From: Wolfiporia cocos
Lineage: Eukaryota > Basidiomycota > Agaricomycetes > Polyporales > Phaeolaceae
Direction: 5' to 3'
DNA length: 64,000 bases
NCBI GenBank assembly: GCA_029448655.1
Contig: JACCLO010000007.1
Span: 3,410,001-3,474,000 of the forward strand
Shown: in pieces, positions 33,783-45,790 of the stretch
Layout: every line of letters starts with the position of its first letter
Numbering within the stretch: position 1 is the stretch's first letter
Translations under genes and position numbers: made by a program
Notes under the pieces: generated by a model
What the model was told of the DNA's origin: nothing
Databases searched by the model: none
What the model saw: the letters and a program-made list of their open reading frames with translations, nothing else

Positions 33783-36700
33783 GTACCCCCTCTTCTAGCT
33801 GCGTGTCCCCACGCCCAGCAATTACTTTGTACATAGTTTGGTCAACATGGCACGGGTGGTCTACGGTTTTGGTGCAAATGTGTGGGTGCGCTAGTTGGAG
33901 TGTGTTTAAGACCGGGTAGATCCAGTATCCTATTGATTCGGGTATAGTGGATTCTATCGGTGTTCCAACGCGTATTCCGTATTGCATGACCCGTGTTCGT
34001 GGATCGCAGAACCAGAAGTTACGAGCGACAAGCTTCTTTTCGTAGGCGTAGAATGGTATGCTGCCTTTGATGAGAAGCGTAGGGTCTATGTTGTCGTATA
34101 TGATGAACTCCTTCGGGTTCTGCCTTAGTCCCATTTTCTGAGCTTTCCGTTCGAAGTCCTCCCACTCTGGGTCCCATTTGGTATCTGAGTGGTCCCAGCC
34201 AGTGTTTCTGTTTTTCCACTGGTTGCCTGGGGCGGATGGTCTAGCTTCGAAGAATTTTGTGACTAGCTCTTGGTAATGGTTCAATCCACGCTTTCGTTCC
34301 CATGTTTTGGTCCCGTCAGACCATTCGACTTCTAGCTCGATTCGCCCTCGGTCTTCCCTGGATTCGAGGATCCTGAGAGGCCTGCGAACGTCATTGCTTT
34401 CCGTCACTTTACTATGGTCTTGATTGGGGAAGGCGGGCGGTGTGTAAGGTAGGAGTAAGACCTCGTTGAATACTGGGTATATCCCGCGCATGTCTGCGGG
34501 GAGGTCTAGTTCGTATGCTCCGTGCCCGACCTTCTTCGTGACCTTGTATGGTCCAAACCGCTTGGAGTCAAGCTTCTTGGTTGGGTGGCCCATGTTTATA
34601 TTACGGCCGTCGATCCAGACCAAGTTGCCTTCGGAGTACGATAGTGGCGATGCCCGTTTCCTATCGTAGTACTCCTTCATGCGTAGTTTGGCTTTCTCCA
34701 GGTTCTGTGAAGCGAGTTTGGATATGGTGTGCATGTGTTCGACCCAGTCCCGTGCTACCCCCTCTTCTTGTTCCGGCGCCTCTACACCTGTGAAGGGGTG
34801 GTATCCGTGCGTAAGGTAAAAGGGACTATATCCCGTGCTACTGTGTACGTGTGTCTTGTACGCAAAGCTTGCCAGCGGGAGTAAGTCCGGCCAGTTCGTA
34901 TGAGTATCGTTAATAAATAATCTAAGGTAGACCTCGAGTTCCTGGTTCATACGTTCCGTCTGCCCGTCTGTCTGTGGGTGGAACGCGGTACTCGGGTTTC
35001 CCTGTATGCCTAGTCTACGATATACATCCTTTATGAATTCTGATACGAATTGTGGTCCTCTGTCGCTAAATATTTTCTTTGGTAGTCCGTGTTGTGTATA
35101 TACTTTATCTACGAATATGTTGGCCCATCCTTCGGCCGATAGTTTAGTTGTTGTTGGTACAGCTATATAGTCCTTTGATTTCATGTCTACTACTACAATT
35201 ATCGCGTCGCGACCCTTGGAAGTGGGGAGTCCCGTGATCATGTCGACGGAAATGTTCTCCCAGTTGTGTGTTGGAGTCGGGTTCGGATTGAGTGGAGCCG
35301 CGCGTTTGGATCGGTCCGGCTTAGCGGCCTGGCACTTGATACAAGCTTTGACGTACTGGCGGATGTCTGAGCGCATCTTGGGCCACCAGTAGTGTCGATG
35401 TATGGCTGTGTACGTGTTTTCGGTGCCAGGGTGTCCCGCTGAGACGGTGTCGTGGAACGAAGAAATGATTTTTCCGATTAATTCTTCGTCCCGAGGGATA
35501 ATTAACCTCCCCCTCCTATATCGCAGACCGTCCTCGGTCGTTTCCCCTACTTCTACTCCTTCCTTTCCATCGTAGAGAGCGGCTTCCGCTTTGACCCTCT
35601 CTTTTACTTCGTCGTGGGTGATACCCTTGACTATAGTATAGAATGAGGATCGCAGCCTTTCTGCGCTGTCTTGGACGAAGAGGTGTGGCTTCAGGACGAC
35701 TTGCCCTTCGAGGTGATCCTTGTCGTTTCCGTGATCACTTCTTCGGGAAAGCCCATCGGCCCTTCCATTGGTCTTCCCGGGGATGTGCACGAGTTGTAGG
35801 TCGTACTCGGCGAGTTCCGTCATCCACCGGGCTTGTCGCGGATTAATTTTCTGCGGGGTCTTAAAATATTCTAGGTTCTTATGGTCCGTTAGTACTTCTA
35901 CAGGGTGTTTGCCACCCATTACGAAATGCCGCCATTCATCGAGTGCGCGCATGATGGCTAGGAGTTCTCTGTCGTAAATCTCGTAGTTCCGTTCTGCCGG
36001 TAGCATCGTCTTGCTCTGGTAGGCGATGGGTTTCCAGACGCCGTCCTGTTTCTGCATGAGGCAGGCTCCGGTTGCGAAGTCCGAAGAGTCTGCCTCGATG
36101 CGGAAGGGATCGTCGTCGTTTGGTATCCCTAACACGGGTGCTTCGATAAATATTTTCTTTAACTTATCGAAACACTCTTGTTCCGCCGTACCCCACTGCC
36201 AAGGCGTATCCTTGGTTAGGTTTATCAGTGGGCGTGCTACCGTGGAAAACTTGGGTATGAATCTCCGGTAGAAGTTTGCAAATCCGATGAAGGATTGCAC
36301 TTCTTTCTTGTTCCGAGGTGCGGGCCATTCAGCCACTGCCGCCACCTTCGCGGGATCCATGCGGATTTCCCCGTGAGAGATTATGTGTCCCAAGTACTCT
36401 ACTTCCGACTTCATGAATTCGCATTTCTCTGGTTTACAAGTTAACTTATTTTGACGGAGAACGAGCAGAACCTTGCGCAGGATCTCTTTGTGTTCTGCCT
36501 CGGTTTCCGTGAAAACAAGTATGTCGTCTAAATATACAATGACTTTTCCAGTCATTATCAGGTCTCGGAAGATGTCGTTCATCAAGGTCTGGAACGTGCC
36601 CGGTGCGTTGCACATTCCAAAGAACATCACTAAGGGTTCGTATAATCCCCTGTTAGTGATGAAGGCGGCTTTTTCTTCGTCGCCTTCCTTGATTCTGACG

Positions 36701-39700
36701 TTCGTGTATCCCCAACGAATGTCCAATTTAGAGAAGTACTTAGCTCGTTTCAACTTGTTGAGCAGCTCCGTGATCAGAGGGAGCGGGTACCGATTCTTCT
36801 TGGTCATCTGGTTCAGCTTCCGATAGTCCTGAATGGGTCTCAGTTTCCCATCCTTTTTCTTGACGAAGAAGAATGGTGCCCCCCATGGTGACTTGGATGG
36901 TCGTATGCGTCCAGTCCGTAACTGTTCTTCTAGGAAATCGTCTAATGCCTCTTGTTCTCGAGGTGATAGGGCGTAAATCTTGCCGGCGTAGGGTTCGGAG
37001 TTCGGTAGGAGTTCTATGGCATGGTCCCAAGGTCGCCTTTCGGGGAGTTGGTCGAATTCCGTTTCCTTAAACACGTCTTCGAATTCGTGTAAGTACTCTG
37101 GTACCACTTCTTCGAAAGTCTTGGCTTCCGTGGTTTTGCCGGTGGCGATGGCGATCTCGGTTGCCTTCGTCGCGCGGACTCGCTCAGCGATGTCGGCCCG
37201 GCATTCTTCCCTATTCCGTATCCAAGCGTCAGCAAAAATGTAATATATATGATCACCGTCCTCGATCTGTTCGTGCTCGCAGTCGCAGGTGAAGGTGATT
37301 CGGCGTTTCTTCCAGTCGATGGTGGGATTGTGATCTTCCAGCCAATCGAAGCCGAGGAATATGTCTGCTGAGCTTAGCTCGGTGACGTGGAACTTGCGCG
37401 TTTCCAAATGCGTGTTGATCTGCATCTGGAGTTCGACATAGTGCGTCATTTTGCCCGCAGCGTTGGTACTACCGTCAGCGTTGTACAGTTTGACGGGTCG
37501 GTCTAAAGGGAGTTGCTCGAGTTTGTGTTCCTCCACGTAGGCACGACTGATGACCGATCCCGTTGAACCGGAGTCTATCAGTGCCTTTGTGAAGAGGGCG
37601 CGTCCGTCAGGGCGGTGGAGGGTGATCGGTACTTCGATCTGCCTTCCCCATTTTCCCGTTTGGATTACCACTACATTTCCTCTGAGTTTCTCACCAGTAG
37701 AGCCGAACCCCTGTGTTCCGCGTCTGGTTTCCCTGATGCTTTTTACTATGCGCGTGTCTGGTGTCATATTGCATTCGAGTATGAACTGGGCGATTCTGTC
37801 CCCATACTCGACCTGATAATCTGTTCCAGTCTGATTATTCAGTATGACTTTTAACCGACCGGTGTAGTCCTCATCAACTACACCGGCCTCCACGTCCACT
37901 CCTTTCAGAGCGAGTCCGGACCGTGGAGCTATGCGGCCGTATACACTGGGTGGCATTCGGATCATTATGCCTGTATCCACGGTGATACGCTTCCCATTTG
38001 GTATAACGACTTCCTCCGCAGAGTGAAGATCGTAACCCGCGGCTCCTTCGCTTTTGCGCTCAGGGGGAATTGCCCGCGGGTGGTCTAAGTATATGTCGAG
38101 CGTGACAGCCTTCTTCTTGGCTCGTCGACGCCGCATTTTCTTTTCCGTCTTTTTCTGGACTGTAGGCTTAGATGCGTCTGCCATCTGCACATCTGAGTCT
38201 ACAACCGGGTCTACGTCCATTGGCACATAGTTTACATTAATACTAGAGGAATTAAGCACGGTTTTATCCTCCCGCCAAGCTCCGGTGGGAGGCTCCTCTG
38301 AGGCTGTTACAAACGAATCGTCGGAGCATGTTGAAGCTCCGTCGTCGTCACCAGGTGCCAAATCTACAGAACATGGTACAGATACGTAATCAAATATCGG
38401 GGCCCCGGTTCCTAGCCCATATAGTCCATCCACCGGTTCGTTACCCTCCGAGGCAGATTCGGAGATAGAGACATTTACTGGTTCCTCGATCTCCAGAACT
38501 GAAAATTTATTATTAGAGAGGGGACGTACCTGAGTGAATCCGGCTTCCTTCGCAGCCTCCGGATTTTCCTTGGCCCATGCGGACACCATTCGCACGAAGT
38601 CCTCCTGGGATACTTCCCCAAGGACTTTTTCGGCTGGTGGTGCTTCGACGGCCTGGCGGGTGCGCGCCGGTTGTGAGGGTCCGGCACCGGTATTCCCTCC
38701 ACTGGTAGCTGCTCGGGGCTTCCAGTTGGGTTGGTGCCAGACGGGCTTGTTACAGCCCTTCCCTGGTGCCTCTGCTTGTGTCTTGCTGCAAGAGTGGCAC
38801 TTCCTCTTGAGCAAGTTGGCCCGTTCTTCTGCGGTGGGTTCTGACCGCGTGGTTCCCGATGACGATGTTGTCGCCCGACCCTTTCCTTTGTCGGCGACGC
38901 CCTTACCCGTGTCACGACCGTGGCGCAGCTTTTCTTCGTCGCGGAGACGTCGCATCGCGTTGTCTGTCCGGAGGATTGCCTGTTTCCAGGATTCGTAGTC
39001 CTCGGGGATCGAGACGTTATATCCGCGTTGCGACTTGTCGTTTACCGTGGCGGCGACGAAGGCTGAGTGTACTGCCGTATAGATCTCTTTCGGGATGGCA
39101 GAGGTGACCCAGCGATGGACGATCTGGTTCTCCTTGTCATACTTGGCTTCCGAAAGAAGTCTTTCCAGCTCCTGGAAGTACTCCTCGCCCTTGCCGATGG
39201 TCATGCTGAGTTTTTCCGCTGCAACCGCCGACTTCTTTTCCAAGTCGGGGTCGTCGAACTTCTGGTGTAGCTCCCAAATGAAGCGTAACCAACTCAGATG
39301 CCATTGTCCGTCACGGTAATGTTCCCGCGTAAAAGCCGTTACCCATGCGTCCACCTTAGGTCCTCGTATCAACGAAATGGCCGTGCCAATCTTTTTGCTG
39401 TCTGTAAAGAGCAGCGGCCGGTTGTCGTCGATGTACAATTTGAGGCGCATGACCCAAGCGATGAAGTTCTCGCCGGTGAAGGGTTCGGGTTCGCGCACTT
39501 TGGACTTGTACCGGGGGTCAGGCTGCGGCTCCGGGAGCATTGAGTAAGCATCCCATTGCGAGCTCGCCGGTTTCTCGGGCCGCCACATGGACGCACGCGT
39601 TCCCGGGAGAGGCGCGGCTCTCCAGGTGTTCACATGCGCCGTCCGTGGTGCTACCGACGGAGGGACCGGGGGCTGTGCTGCCATGACCGAGAAGGGGACC

Positions 39701-40473
39701 TGAGGCGTGAGGACCGGGGGGGTGTATCCTGGCAGGAAAGGGTTCGTCTGCCGCGTGCCCGCGTTCAATGCCGGACGGGTTGCCAAGTTCACCGGTGGGG
39801 GAGATCCCATATGGACGGATCTTACCCAATTTTCGACCGGCCGGAATCGTTCTTCCGGAACCGATGGTACTGACCGACGGGGGGCGGAGTGCTGGCTGTG
39901 TAACGATGCCGCATCTCCTGCCGCGATTGCATCTGCCTGGAGGCGTTGCGCCTCCCGCAGGAATCGTGCTCCCATATCAGCATTCCATACACCGGTTTGA
40001 ACCATGGTAGCCGCCACTGTCTGACACCGAAAACCGAAATCTGCCGAGGTTGGGTTGGGGGGGAACGCCCATTGCATGGTTAGAGGCGAGTCGATGTGTT
40101 CTAACGACCTCTCGCCTCGAACCGTGTTTGATTGTTCCCTGGCCAGCATGAAGGCCTCCTCCATCCGTTCGATACCGGGACCTTGGTCCTCCTGCGATGC
40201 ACCGTACGCTAGTGATCGCCCGGGGGACTGATTACCGATGGTCGCGGTTTGGACTGGTGTGATTTCGGGCATTCGTTGCGGGGCGTGGATGCTGTCTGCT
40301 ACTGAAAGCAGGGCGAAATCCTCCGGTAAGCCGTGTACTTGGTAGTTCACCCACTGCCCTGGGTGAAACGGGTTGTTGGTGACAGTGGGAGTACCGGCGA
40401 GGGTGCCACCGGGGAGCGGGATTTGTTCGGGTCGTGGGCCGCGGATGTAGTCGAGGTTGTGCGGAGCGGCCAT
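33745..40473 (-). CDS. Family A retrotransposon polyprotein, gag-dUTPase-PR-RT-RNaseH-INT, 2242 aa
   Basis: A single uninterrupted ORF. Approximate residues: gag 1-560 (capsid-like region from 330), Cys/His finger CHSCSK...C...WH at 565-590, acidic linker, dUTPase 789-930 with all five motifs (GAAGYDL, GRIAPRSGLA, GVVDEDYTG, GDRIAQF, RGTQGFGSTG), aspartic protease DSGSTG near 967, RT 1150-1480 with YLDD near 1314, RNase H from 1459, integrase with HHCC finger 1678-1713 and D/D/E near 1743, 1804 and 1839, a weak chromodomain-like segment 2035-2080, and a C-terminal module 2090-2242 of unknown function. The dUTPase lies upstream of the protease, as in betaretroviruses. ATG 40473 is chosen as the first Met, matching the copy at 21138. 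The gene product would make virus-like particles, copy and integrate the element. One ORF for gag and pol recalls Tf1. Confidence 0.95.
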   Translation of the reverse strand: MAAPHNLDYIRGPRPEQIPLPGGTLAGTPTVTNNPFHPGQWVNYQVHGLPEDFALLSVADSIHAPQRMPEITPVQTATIGNQSPGRSLAYGASQEDQGPGIERMEEAFMLAREQSNTVRGERSLEHIDSPLTMQWAFPPNPTSADFGFRCQTVAATMVQTGVWNADMGARFLREAQRLQADAIAAGDAASLHSQHSAPRRSVPSVPEERFRPVENWVRSVHMGSPPPVNLATRPALNAGTRQTNPFLPGYTPPVLTPQVPFSVMAAQPPVPPSVAPRTAHVNTWRAAPLPGTRASMWRPEKPASSQWDAYSMLPEPQPDPRYKSKVREPEPFTGENFIAWVMRLKLYIDDNRPLLFTDSKKIGTAISLIRGPKVDAWVTAFTREHYRDGQWHLSWLRFIWELHQKFDDPDLEKKSAVAAEKLSMTIGKGEEYFQELERLLSEAKYDKENQIVHRWVTSAIPKEIYTAVHSAFVAATVNDKSQRGYNVSIPEDYESWKQAILRTDNAMRRLRDEEKLRHGRDTGKGVADKGKGRATTSSSGTTRSEPTAEERANLLKRKCHSCSKTQAEAPGKGCNKPVWHQPNWKPRAATSGGNTGAGPSQPARTRQAVEAPPAEKVLGEVSQEDFVRMVSAWAKENPEAAKEAGFTQVRPLSNNKFSVLEIEEPVNVSISESASEGNEPVDGLYGLGTGAPIFDYVSVPCSVDLAPGDDDGASTCSDDSFVTASEEPPTGAWREDKTVLNSSSINVNYVPMDVDPVVDSDVQMADASKPTVQKKTEKKMRRRRAKKKAVTLDIYLDHPRAIPPERKSEGAAGYDLHSAEEVVIPNGKRITVDTGIMIRMPPSVYGRIAPRSGLALKGVDVEAGVVDEDYTGRLKVILNNQTGTDYQVEYGDRIAQFILECNMTPDTRIVKSIRETRRGTQGFGSTGEKLRGNVVVIQTGKWGRQIEVPITLHRPDGRALFTKALIDSGSTGSVISRAYVEEHKLEQLPLDRPVKLYNADGSTNAAGKMTHYVELQMQINTHLETRKFHVTELSSADIFLGFDWLEDHNPTIDWKKRRITFTCDCEHEQIEDGDHIYYIFADAWIRNREECRADIAERVRATKATEIAIATGKTTEAKTFEEVVPEYLHEFEDVFKETEFDQLPERRPWDHAIELLPNSEPYAGKIYALSPREQEALDDFLEEQLRTGRIRPSKSPWGAPFFFVKKKDGKLRPIQDYRKLNQMTKKNRYPLPLITELLNKLKRAKYFSKLDIRWGYTNVRIKEGDEEKAAFITNRGLYEPLVMFFGMCNAPGTFQTLMNDIFRDLIMTGKVIVYLDDILVFTETEAEHKEILRKVLLVLRQNKLTCKPEKCEFMKSEVEYLGHIISHGEIRMDPAKVAAVAEWPAPRNKKEVQSFIGFANFYRRFIPKFSTVARPLINLTKDTPWQWGTAEQECFDKLKKIFIEAPVLGIPNDDDPFRIEADSSDFATGACLMQKQDGVWKPIAYQSKTMLPAERNYEIYDRELLAIMRALDEWRHFVMGGKHPVEVLTDHKNLEYFKTPQKINPRQARWMTELAEYDLQLVHIPGKTNGRADGLSRRSDHGNDKDHLEGQVVLKPHLFVQDSAERLRSSFYTIVKGITHDEVKERVKAEAALYDGKEGVEVGETTEDGLRYRRGRLIIPRDEELIGKIISSFHDTVSAGHPGTENTYTAIHRHYWWPKMRSDIRQYVKACIKCQAAKPDRSKRAAPLNPNPTPTHNWENISVDMITGLPTSKGRDAIIVVVDMKSKDYIAVPTTTKLSAEGWANIFVDKVYTQHGLPKKIFSDRGPQFVSEFIKDVYRRLGIQGNPSTAFHPQTDGQTERMNQELEVYLRLFINDTHTNWPDLLPLASFAYKTHVHSSTGYSPFYLTHGYHPFTGVEAPEQEEGVARDWVEHMHTISKLASQNLEKAKLRMKEYYDRKRASPLSYSEGNLVWIDGRNINMGHPTKKLDSKRFGPYKVTKKVGHGAYELDLPADMRGIYPVFNEVLLLPYTPPAFPNQDHSKVTESNDVRRPLRILESREDRGRIELEVEWSDGTKTWERKRGLNHYQELVTKFFEARPSAPGNQWKNRNTGWDHSDTKWDPEWEDFERKAQKMGLRQNPKEFIIYDNIDPTLLIKGSIPFYAYEKKLVARNFWFCDPRTRVMQYGIRVGTPIESTIPESIGYWIYPVLNTLQLAHPHICTKTVDHPCHVDQTMYKVIAGRGDTQLEEGVLSQADFLQLACD

Positions 40474-40720
40474 TGTATTGTAAAGGAAGATGTAGGTATG
40501 GAATGTAGAGTCGCGAAAAACAGCGCTACCTGCCCACTGTGGATCAGCCTATAGCTGCGATCGGGGTGGTAACTAGGAACTGTCTTTCCACTCTATTCAG
40601 AGACCACCTCTTTTCGGAGGTGCGCCAAGAAACGCCAAGGGGTTTTCAGCCCAAGGCCGGCAAGTAATCTCTGCCTCCGAAACCTCGTCCAGCCCCGAAG
40701 CTAATTCGGGATACCGGGGG
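40474..40720 (-). other. Leader of the family A element, part next to the start codon
   Basis: It aligns with 20890-21137 of the plus-strand copy. The other half of the leader continues at 46953-47463 after the LARD. No upstream ORF of note. Confidence 0.7.
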
Positions 40721-41882
40721 TGTCACAGATTTATCTGGGACTTACAGCATTTTTCCTATAAGATTATAGCAATTTACCTGGGATTTATACGTCTACCTAC
40801 AAGTTATCTACGGGTTAACTCCCACTGCCACAACGACAAGTCCTTAACTGGGCTTATCAACCACATGACCAGCATAGACACCGCTACGTCACAAGACTAA
40901 TGATATCATCGCATTATCATCGGTAAACCCTACGGTCCGATATCCGCAATACATCATAAACGTCTAGACAATAGCAATCGTCATAGCATACGTCATAGGT
41001 CTCGCCCGACAGAGCAAGACCAAGCCACGTCATAGATCTTAGATCATAATGATAGGCCGAGCGCGGCACGCTCGCATAATAATGTCCACAAGTACAAACA
41101 GTGCCTCGCGGCCTTGTACTATTGGGTCGGCCTTCCCGGCTTCCCACCGCCATCAGATCCTTGATCACAATGGCATCTCAGGCGCGCCACGCCTTCGCAT
41201 AATAATGGCAACACGACCATACAGCACTATAATAGCACCAAGGCTATATCGCTATAGGTCACGGCCTCCTCGGCCTCCCACGGACTCGGTGTTCTCCAAG
41301 TCCCGGGCTTCTGCCATCACGGCGTCGCCCAAACACCGGACCTCGCCTCACGGCTAAGTCCAATACATGCCCCGGTAACCATCCGGACCGGGCTGTAACA
41401 CATGCCACGGTACTTCCCGTCCAATGGCATAACGACCTCGGCGCCTCGCCTTGGTCATCCAACGAAGCACGGCCAATCGCCATTATACCTCACAGTATCC
41501 GGCAACCGGCTTCCCATATACCCGGGCTGCGCCCGTGTTCATATGATAACATACGCAAATCCCTCTCCTACGATTGGTGCGGCCATTAGGGCCCATCACG
41601 GCCATTGTAGATAGAGTCCATAAACATCAGATAAGATAGCGCTTCGCCTTTTTGGCAAAGCCACATAACCCGGAATGGTAGTACTAGCTAGTAGCACGTG
41701 CCATCCGAATAAACATGTATATAAGTAGGGACTAGACGTCCTTTAACTTTAGTTCTATTATTCTCTCGGCTTGCGCCGTAGAATAACCTCTCACATCCTG
41801 CTGCGCTGGTATTGCCTCCTCTCTAAGTCGCCTTATCTCAACAATATAGGCACTTGGTGAGTCCCACAGGCTTACTGTGTCA
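40721..41882 (+). repeat. 5' LTR of the LARD
   Basis: TGTCACAGATTTATCTGGGA to CTTACTGTGTCA, 1162 bp. TATATAA at 41718-41724 lies about 30 nt before AGTTCTATTATT (41751-41762), the predicted transcript start. Confidence 0.93.
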
Positions 41883-41883
41883 T

Positions 41884-41895
41884 AATAATAGAACT
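41884..41895 (+). promoter_or_regulatory. LARD primer binding site, self-priming type
   Basis: AATAATAGAACT, one base after the LTR, is the exact reverse complement of AGTTCTATTATT at 41751-41762. Twelve of twelve pair. The geometry is the same as in the family A elements. Confidence 0.75.
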
Positions 41896-44800
41896 TCCTA
41901 CCCCCCCGCCCTTCCTTAATTGGTTGGGCCTGGGGTTTTTCCCCCCACAGGTGTCTGAGATTGCGCCCCACTCTGCCTCTGCAGCCCTGACAAGGGTTGT
42001 ATGCTAAATGGTTGGGTTCTGGGGGATACTAGCGGCGGGGGTTTGATCCCCCTGCCACCCAGTGGGGCTGCGCCTGCCTAATCAGCGGTGTGGTCCTGCA
42101 AACCCGGACTCCAGGGTTAAGGAGAGGCGCTGGCTTCCTGAAAAGGTCGCTGGCGCCAGCGTTTGAGACCCATCTACTGGGAAAAGGGGACGGTCTGCCT
42201 GTGTGCGCCCAACCCCCTGGCATGGCAAGCGCTGTTTAGCGCCCCATCCCTACCAGTAGAGTCGCCATTATGGCGGCGTGGGAATCTTGCAAGCCGATCC
42301 CCAGGCGTAAGGGGCCCGCTTTGGATCCTTAATTGGATTAAAGTGGTGAGGTGGCGCGGCTCGCAAGGCCGCGCCGGCCTAGGTCACTGAGCGGTAGCCA
42401 ATAGCGTCAGTCCTCCGGGCGGCTCGGCGTGCTCACCACGGGAAACTGGATCTGAGGGTCCCTCTGGAAGCCTGCGGCGTGGCCCACCATCTTAGATGTG
42501 TGGAGCGCTCGTTAAAGCGCGATCTTTGATCGACAGAGGAGCTGCCCTTGATGGACACAAGTGGGGCCTAATACGGCAAGCCTTGCCATTGAGGCGTGGT
42601 AAGGGCTGCGGTGTAATACTGCGGCCCACTTTCCCGCTCTGCTCCTGTTTAGGGGTGGGGCGGTGTATCTTCTTCCCAACCATGTGGTCCAGCCGATCAA
42701 ATGCTGGCAACCACCGACCCTACCCCAGGAGTGAGCGCCTCTGTTCCAAACACAAGCGAATATCTCCGCCTTCTGGCACTGGGTCTGCGCATCTGCGACG
42801 ACACCTGGCGGTTTAATTCCGCGCGGCAACCCTCAAGAGGTTGCCCCTAACCATGCCCCCGTTCTTATTGTGTTCAATGAATATGACCACTCAGCGATAG
42901 TTCGCTGATGACTCGCTCTTCTAGGTACCCTGGTATCCCAGTCAATAGTAGATAAAGATATAGTTTTAGCGGCGGCTCCAGTAGATTACTTACCTTGTAA
43001 AGTATCTTAGAAACCGCCCAATAGCATTTGTATTCAACCTTGGACATCCTGCGTCACCGTCTGGTTCCCAGGTTATCTAGCCTGGTTAAGGTCGCTTATG
43101 TACATAAAAAAGCAACCTTTCTCGTCTTAGGTACACTTAGTTAATCGAACAACGATACTAGTACCTTGCCCGACGTAGGAACGTGTACGCTATGGTTAAT
43201 ATATGCTTATAACTATCATTACTGTGGGAAATACCTATTACCAAGTCGATAAGGATTACCCATAATCCGTCGGCGCCCGTTTGACTTCGGTCTTCGCTCC
43301 TGAAAAGGGGATTCGGGTTATTGAGCATTAGTCACGGTCATTTCATTCGTTAAGAACCTTAGAACGGGGGCACCCCTTTCGGTAATGGAATCTCCTGACA
43401 AGGAAATTACCATCCGTTTGGGAAGAGACGTCTGACAAGCGTCTATAAATAATTGGAAACACTGCTGTTCTCACCGGCGTTCCACGTACAAACAGATCGC
43501 AATAGATTACTTAATTGAATCTCGCAATCTGGGTTAGAGGAAGGGAAAACAAGGGACACACGCTATTGATACGCGTTCCCTTGAAGTGTAGCGGAGGTCG
43601 TCAAGACTTCCAGAATCACACTTCATTCGGCATTCTCGCACAATCGCCGAATTCACACCGGTCCCAAACCGGTCCCCCCCCCCCCGAATTGAAATCGACA
43701 AATTCGCACGCCACTCGCAAATATTGTCACGAGACTCGCTATCTCACTTACGATTTCACTCCAATACGACATTTTCTCTGTGGGGAGAACAACTGTATTT
43801 GGAAATTCACACTAGCAATAAAATGCGATCGTCCGCAAAAGGCTTCAAAAGGAAACTCGAAAATCCTCCGAAGTAACAGATGAGCCCCATCTTTTAGGAC
43901 AATCACTCCGATTTGGCAATCGGATATCATTACAATTGCTTGGTTTACGGAAACCTACGTCGTCGAGACACGTAATAAATAAATCCGGATCTGTTTCCTA
44001 TCTCCCGATTAGGAATACATCTCGTCACTACACCGAACAAGAGCCTGAGAAACTCTTCGGTATCGACAAACTAGGGCATGGGAAACCTTAGTATAAAAAA
44101 TCTGGTCGCATATGCGAGCGACCTGGATACAGCCGTACATGGATATATGTCAAATAATACCTTCGGCCCACATCCACCCACCCTTATTTGGGTTATAGAG
44201 GCGGTTTAACCTCTTTAAAAACCAAAACCAACGGAATAGGTTTGATCGGGAGATCAAACGTGGAAGAGGGGGTGAGAACCCTAAATCCGCATTCTGGACC
44301 TTCAAAAGTCCGCTATCCCACGCTTACAACAGTACCTTACGGTCTTGAAAGCAACAAACGACATGCACTAAGAGGCCTGATTACCCTCATTCATGCTCGT
44401 ACTGTCCTATTCGTATACGGACGACAACCTTGTAATAGGAATATAGTAGCTATCTATCCAATAGCGAAACATATCCTCCCCCACCGTTCATCACAGTTCC
44501 CACGCTTACAATGTCATACTTAATCGAACAACGACTTTAACGACATACAAGCACATTGGAAACTACCGTCATCGCCACCACGTGACCTCAGTCCTTACGG
44601 GATATACCTATATGAGACAACTCCTGATAAGGATGTATGTTCTCACGGTTACCCAATAAGGCCTCACTACGGCAACGACACTACAGTCTAGGGAATACAA
44701 TCATAAGCATTGACCATAATGCACAATGATTAGTACCTTTACTATGGGGTTATACACGAGAAGCCTACTCGTTAATAAATAAGTGCATACAACCACGAAG

Positions 44801-45753
44801 GCACAGCTTCATTCCGGAACTTACGACTCCGAAGAGATCGCTACTTAGAAGCAATCTAACTAGGGGACACAACCCCTGTAACAAATGGGCATTGAAATAA
44901 TGTCTCACGCTTAGTACTTGCGATACTAGGGAGGCGACGCCTCATAAACGTTCATAAGGCGACGTCCTTTAATAACCGTTCACCCGCATAAGTCGTACAG
45001 AGTAGGATTACCCCTGTACAAGCACAAAGCCTAAGACAACCGCTATTCGAATGAAAGGAACCAGCTACTCCATTCACCGATATACAGCAATAGACGTCGA
45101 AAAAGCACCGCTATGTTACATTCAATGGGTACTACGCATAAGCCACTATAACCGCCCAAGGACTCGAAGAGAAACTAGAAAATCTCCAGAGTTAACAGAA
45201 GAGCCCCTTCTTACAGGTATCCGGCACAATGCTTATCCGAAATACGTACAACGACATAATGCACCCTCTAATACGCTTGGCAAGCTATTGGAGTACAGAT
45301 TACAAGTAGACTCAAAGGCACTATATAATGAACATTTCCATATCGCCTTCTACTACGAGTAACGTCATAAGCAAAAGCAACAATCCGACAAAGGTCGCGA
45401 AAAGGCACTAGAACACCTTCAGCGATAACAGGAGAGCCCCTCCTTCTAGGATCCGCGTGCACAATGACAATACACTCTAGTAACAAGACTATCCTTCCCC
45501 AACAACGGCATTTGACCTTTCGGTCATCACGCGTTGATAATCGCTAGTAACGGCATTTAGCACTTCGCTATCACGCGTTACAAATCACCATAAGGAATAA
45601 AATCGCTATCCCATACAACGCTCAGGCTCCACTACCAAGTCCTGAAACCTCATCTTATCCCTGCATACAACATACAGTATGGCAGCACAGCAACGGTATT
45701 TGACACTTCGTCATCACGCGTCGCGCCGCTCTTGGGATGCATAAGAATGAATC

Positions 45754-45775
45754 GTTTCACCAGGGACGGTGAAAC
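45754..45775 (+). other. Hairpin before the LARD polypurine tract
   Basis: GTTTCACC and GGTGAAAC form a perfect 8-bp stem around AGGGAC, 2-3 nt before CTAAAGCGGGGGTAA and the 3' LTR. It could be a 3' cis signal; this is inference from position. Confidence 0.55.
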
Positions 45776-45790
45776 CTAAAGCGGGGGTAA

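Larger units (their letters stand above)
41883..45790 (+). other. Non-coding interior of the LARD
   Basis: The first kilobase (to about 42850) is GC-rich; the rest is more AT-rich. No open frame carries a known domain; the longest are about 100-120 codons and lack conserved motifs. Notable parts are the 12-nt primer site at its start, a run of C at 43674-43685, three diverged copies of a unit containing AACAGAAGAGCCCC (43878, 45198, 45427), three copies of a CATTTGACCTTTCGGTCATC-like unit (45509, 45552, 45694), and a hairpin before the polypurine tract. The length and conserved ends suggest packaging and priming signals, not protein. Confidence 0.7.

Noticed and set aside
42000..43500. Possible rRNA gene inside the LARD interior
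   Set aside because: The non-coding, partly GC-rich sequence first suggested rDNA, but no stretch matches rRNA core sequences I know, and the identical LTRs and primer site explain it as a LARD interior.
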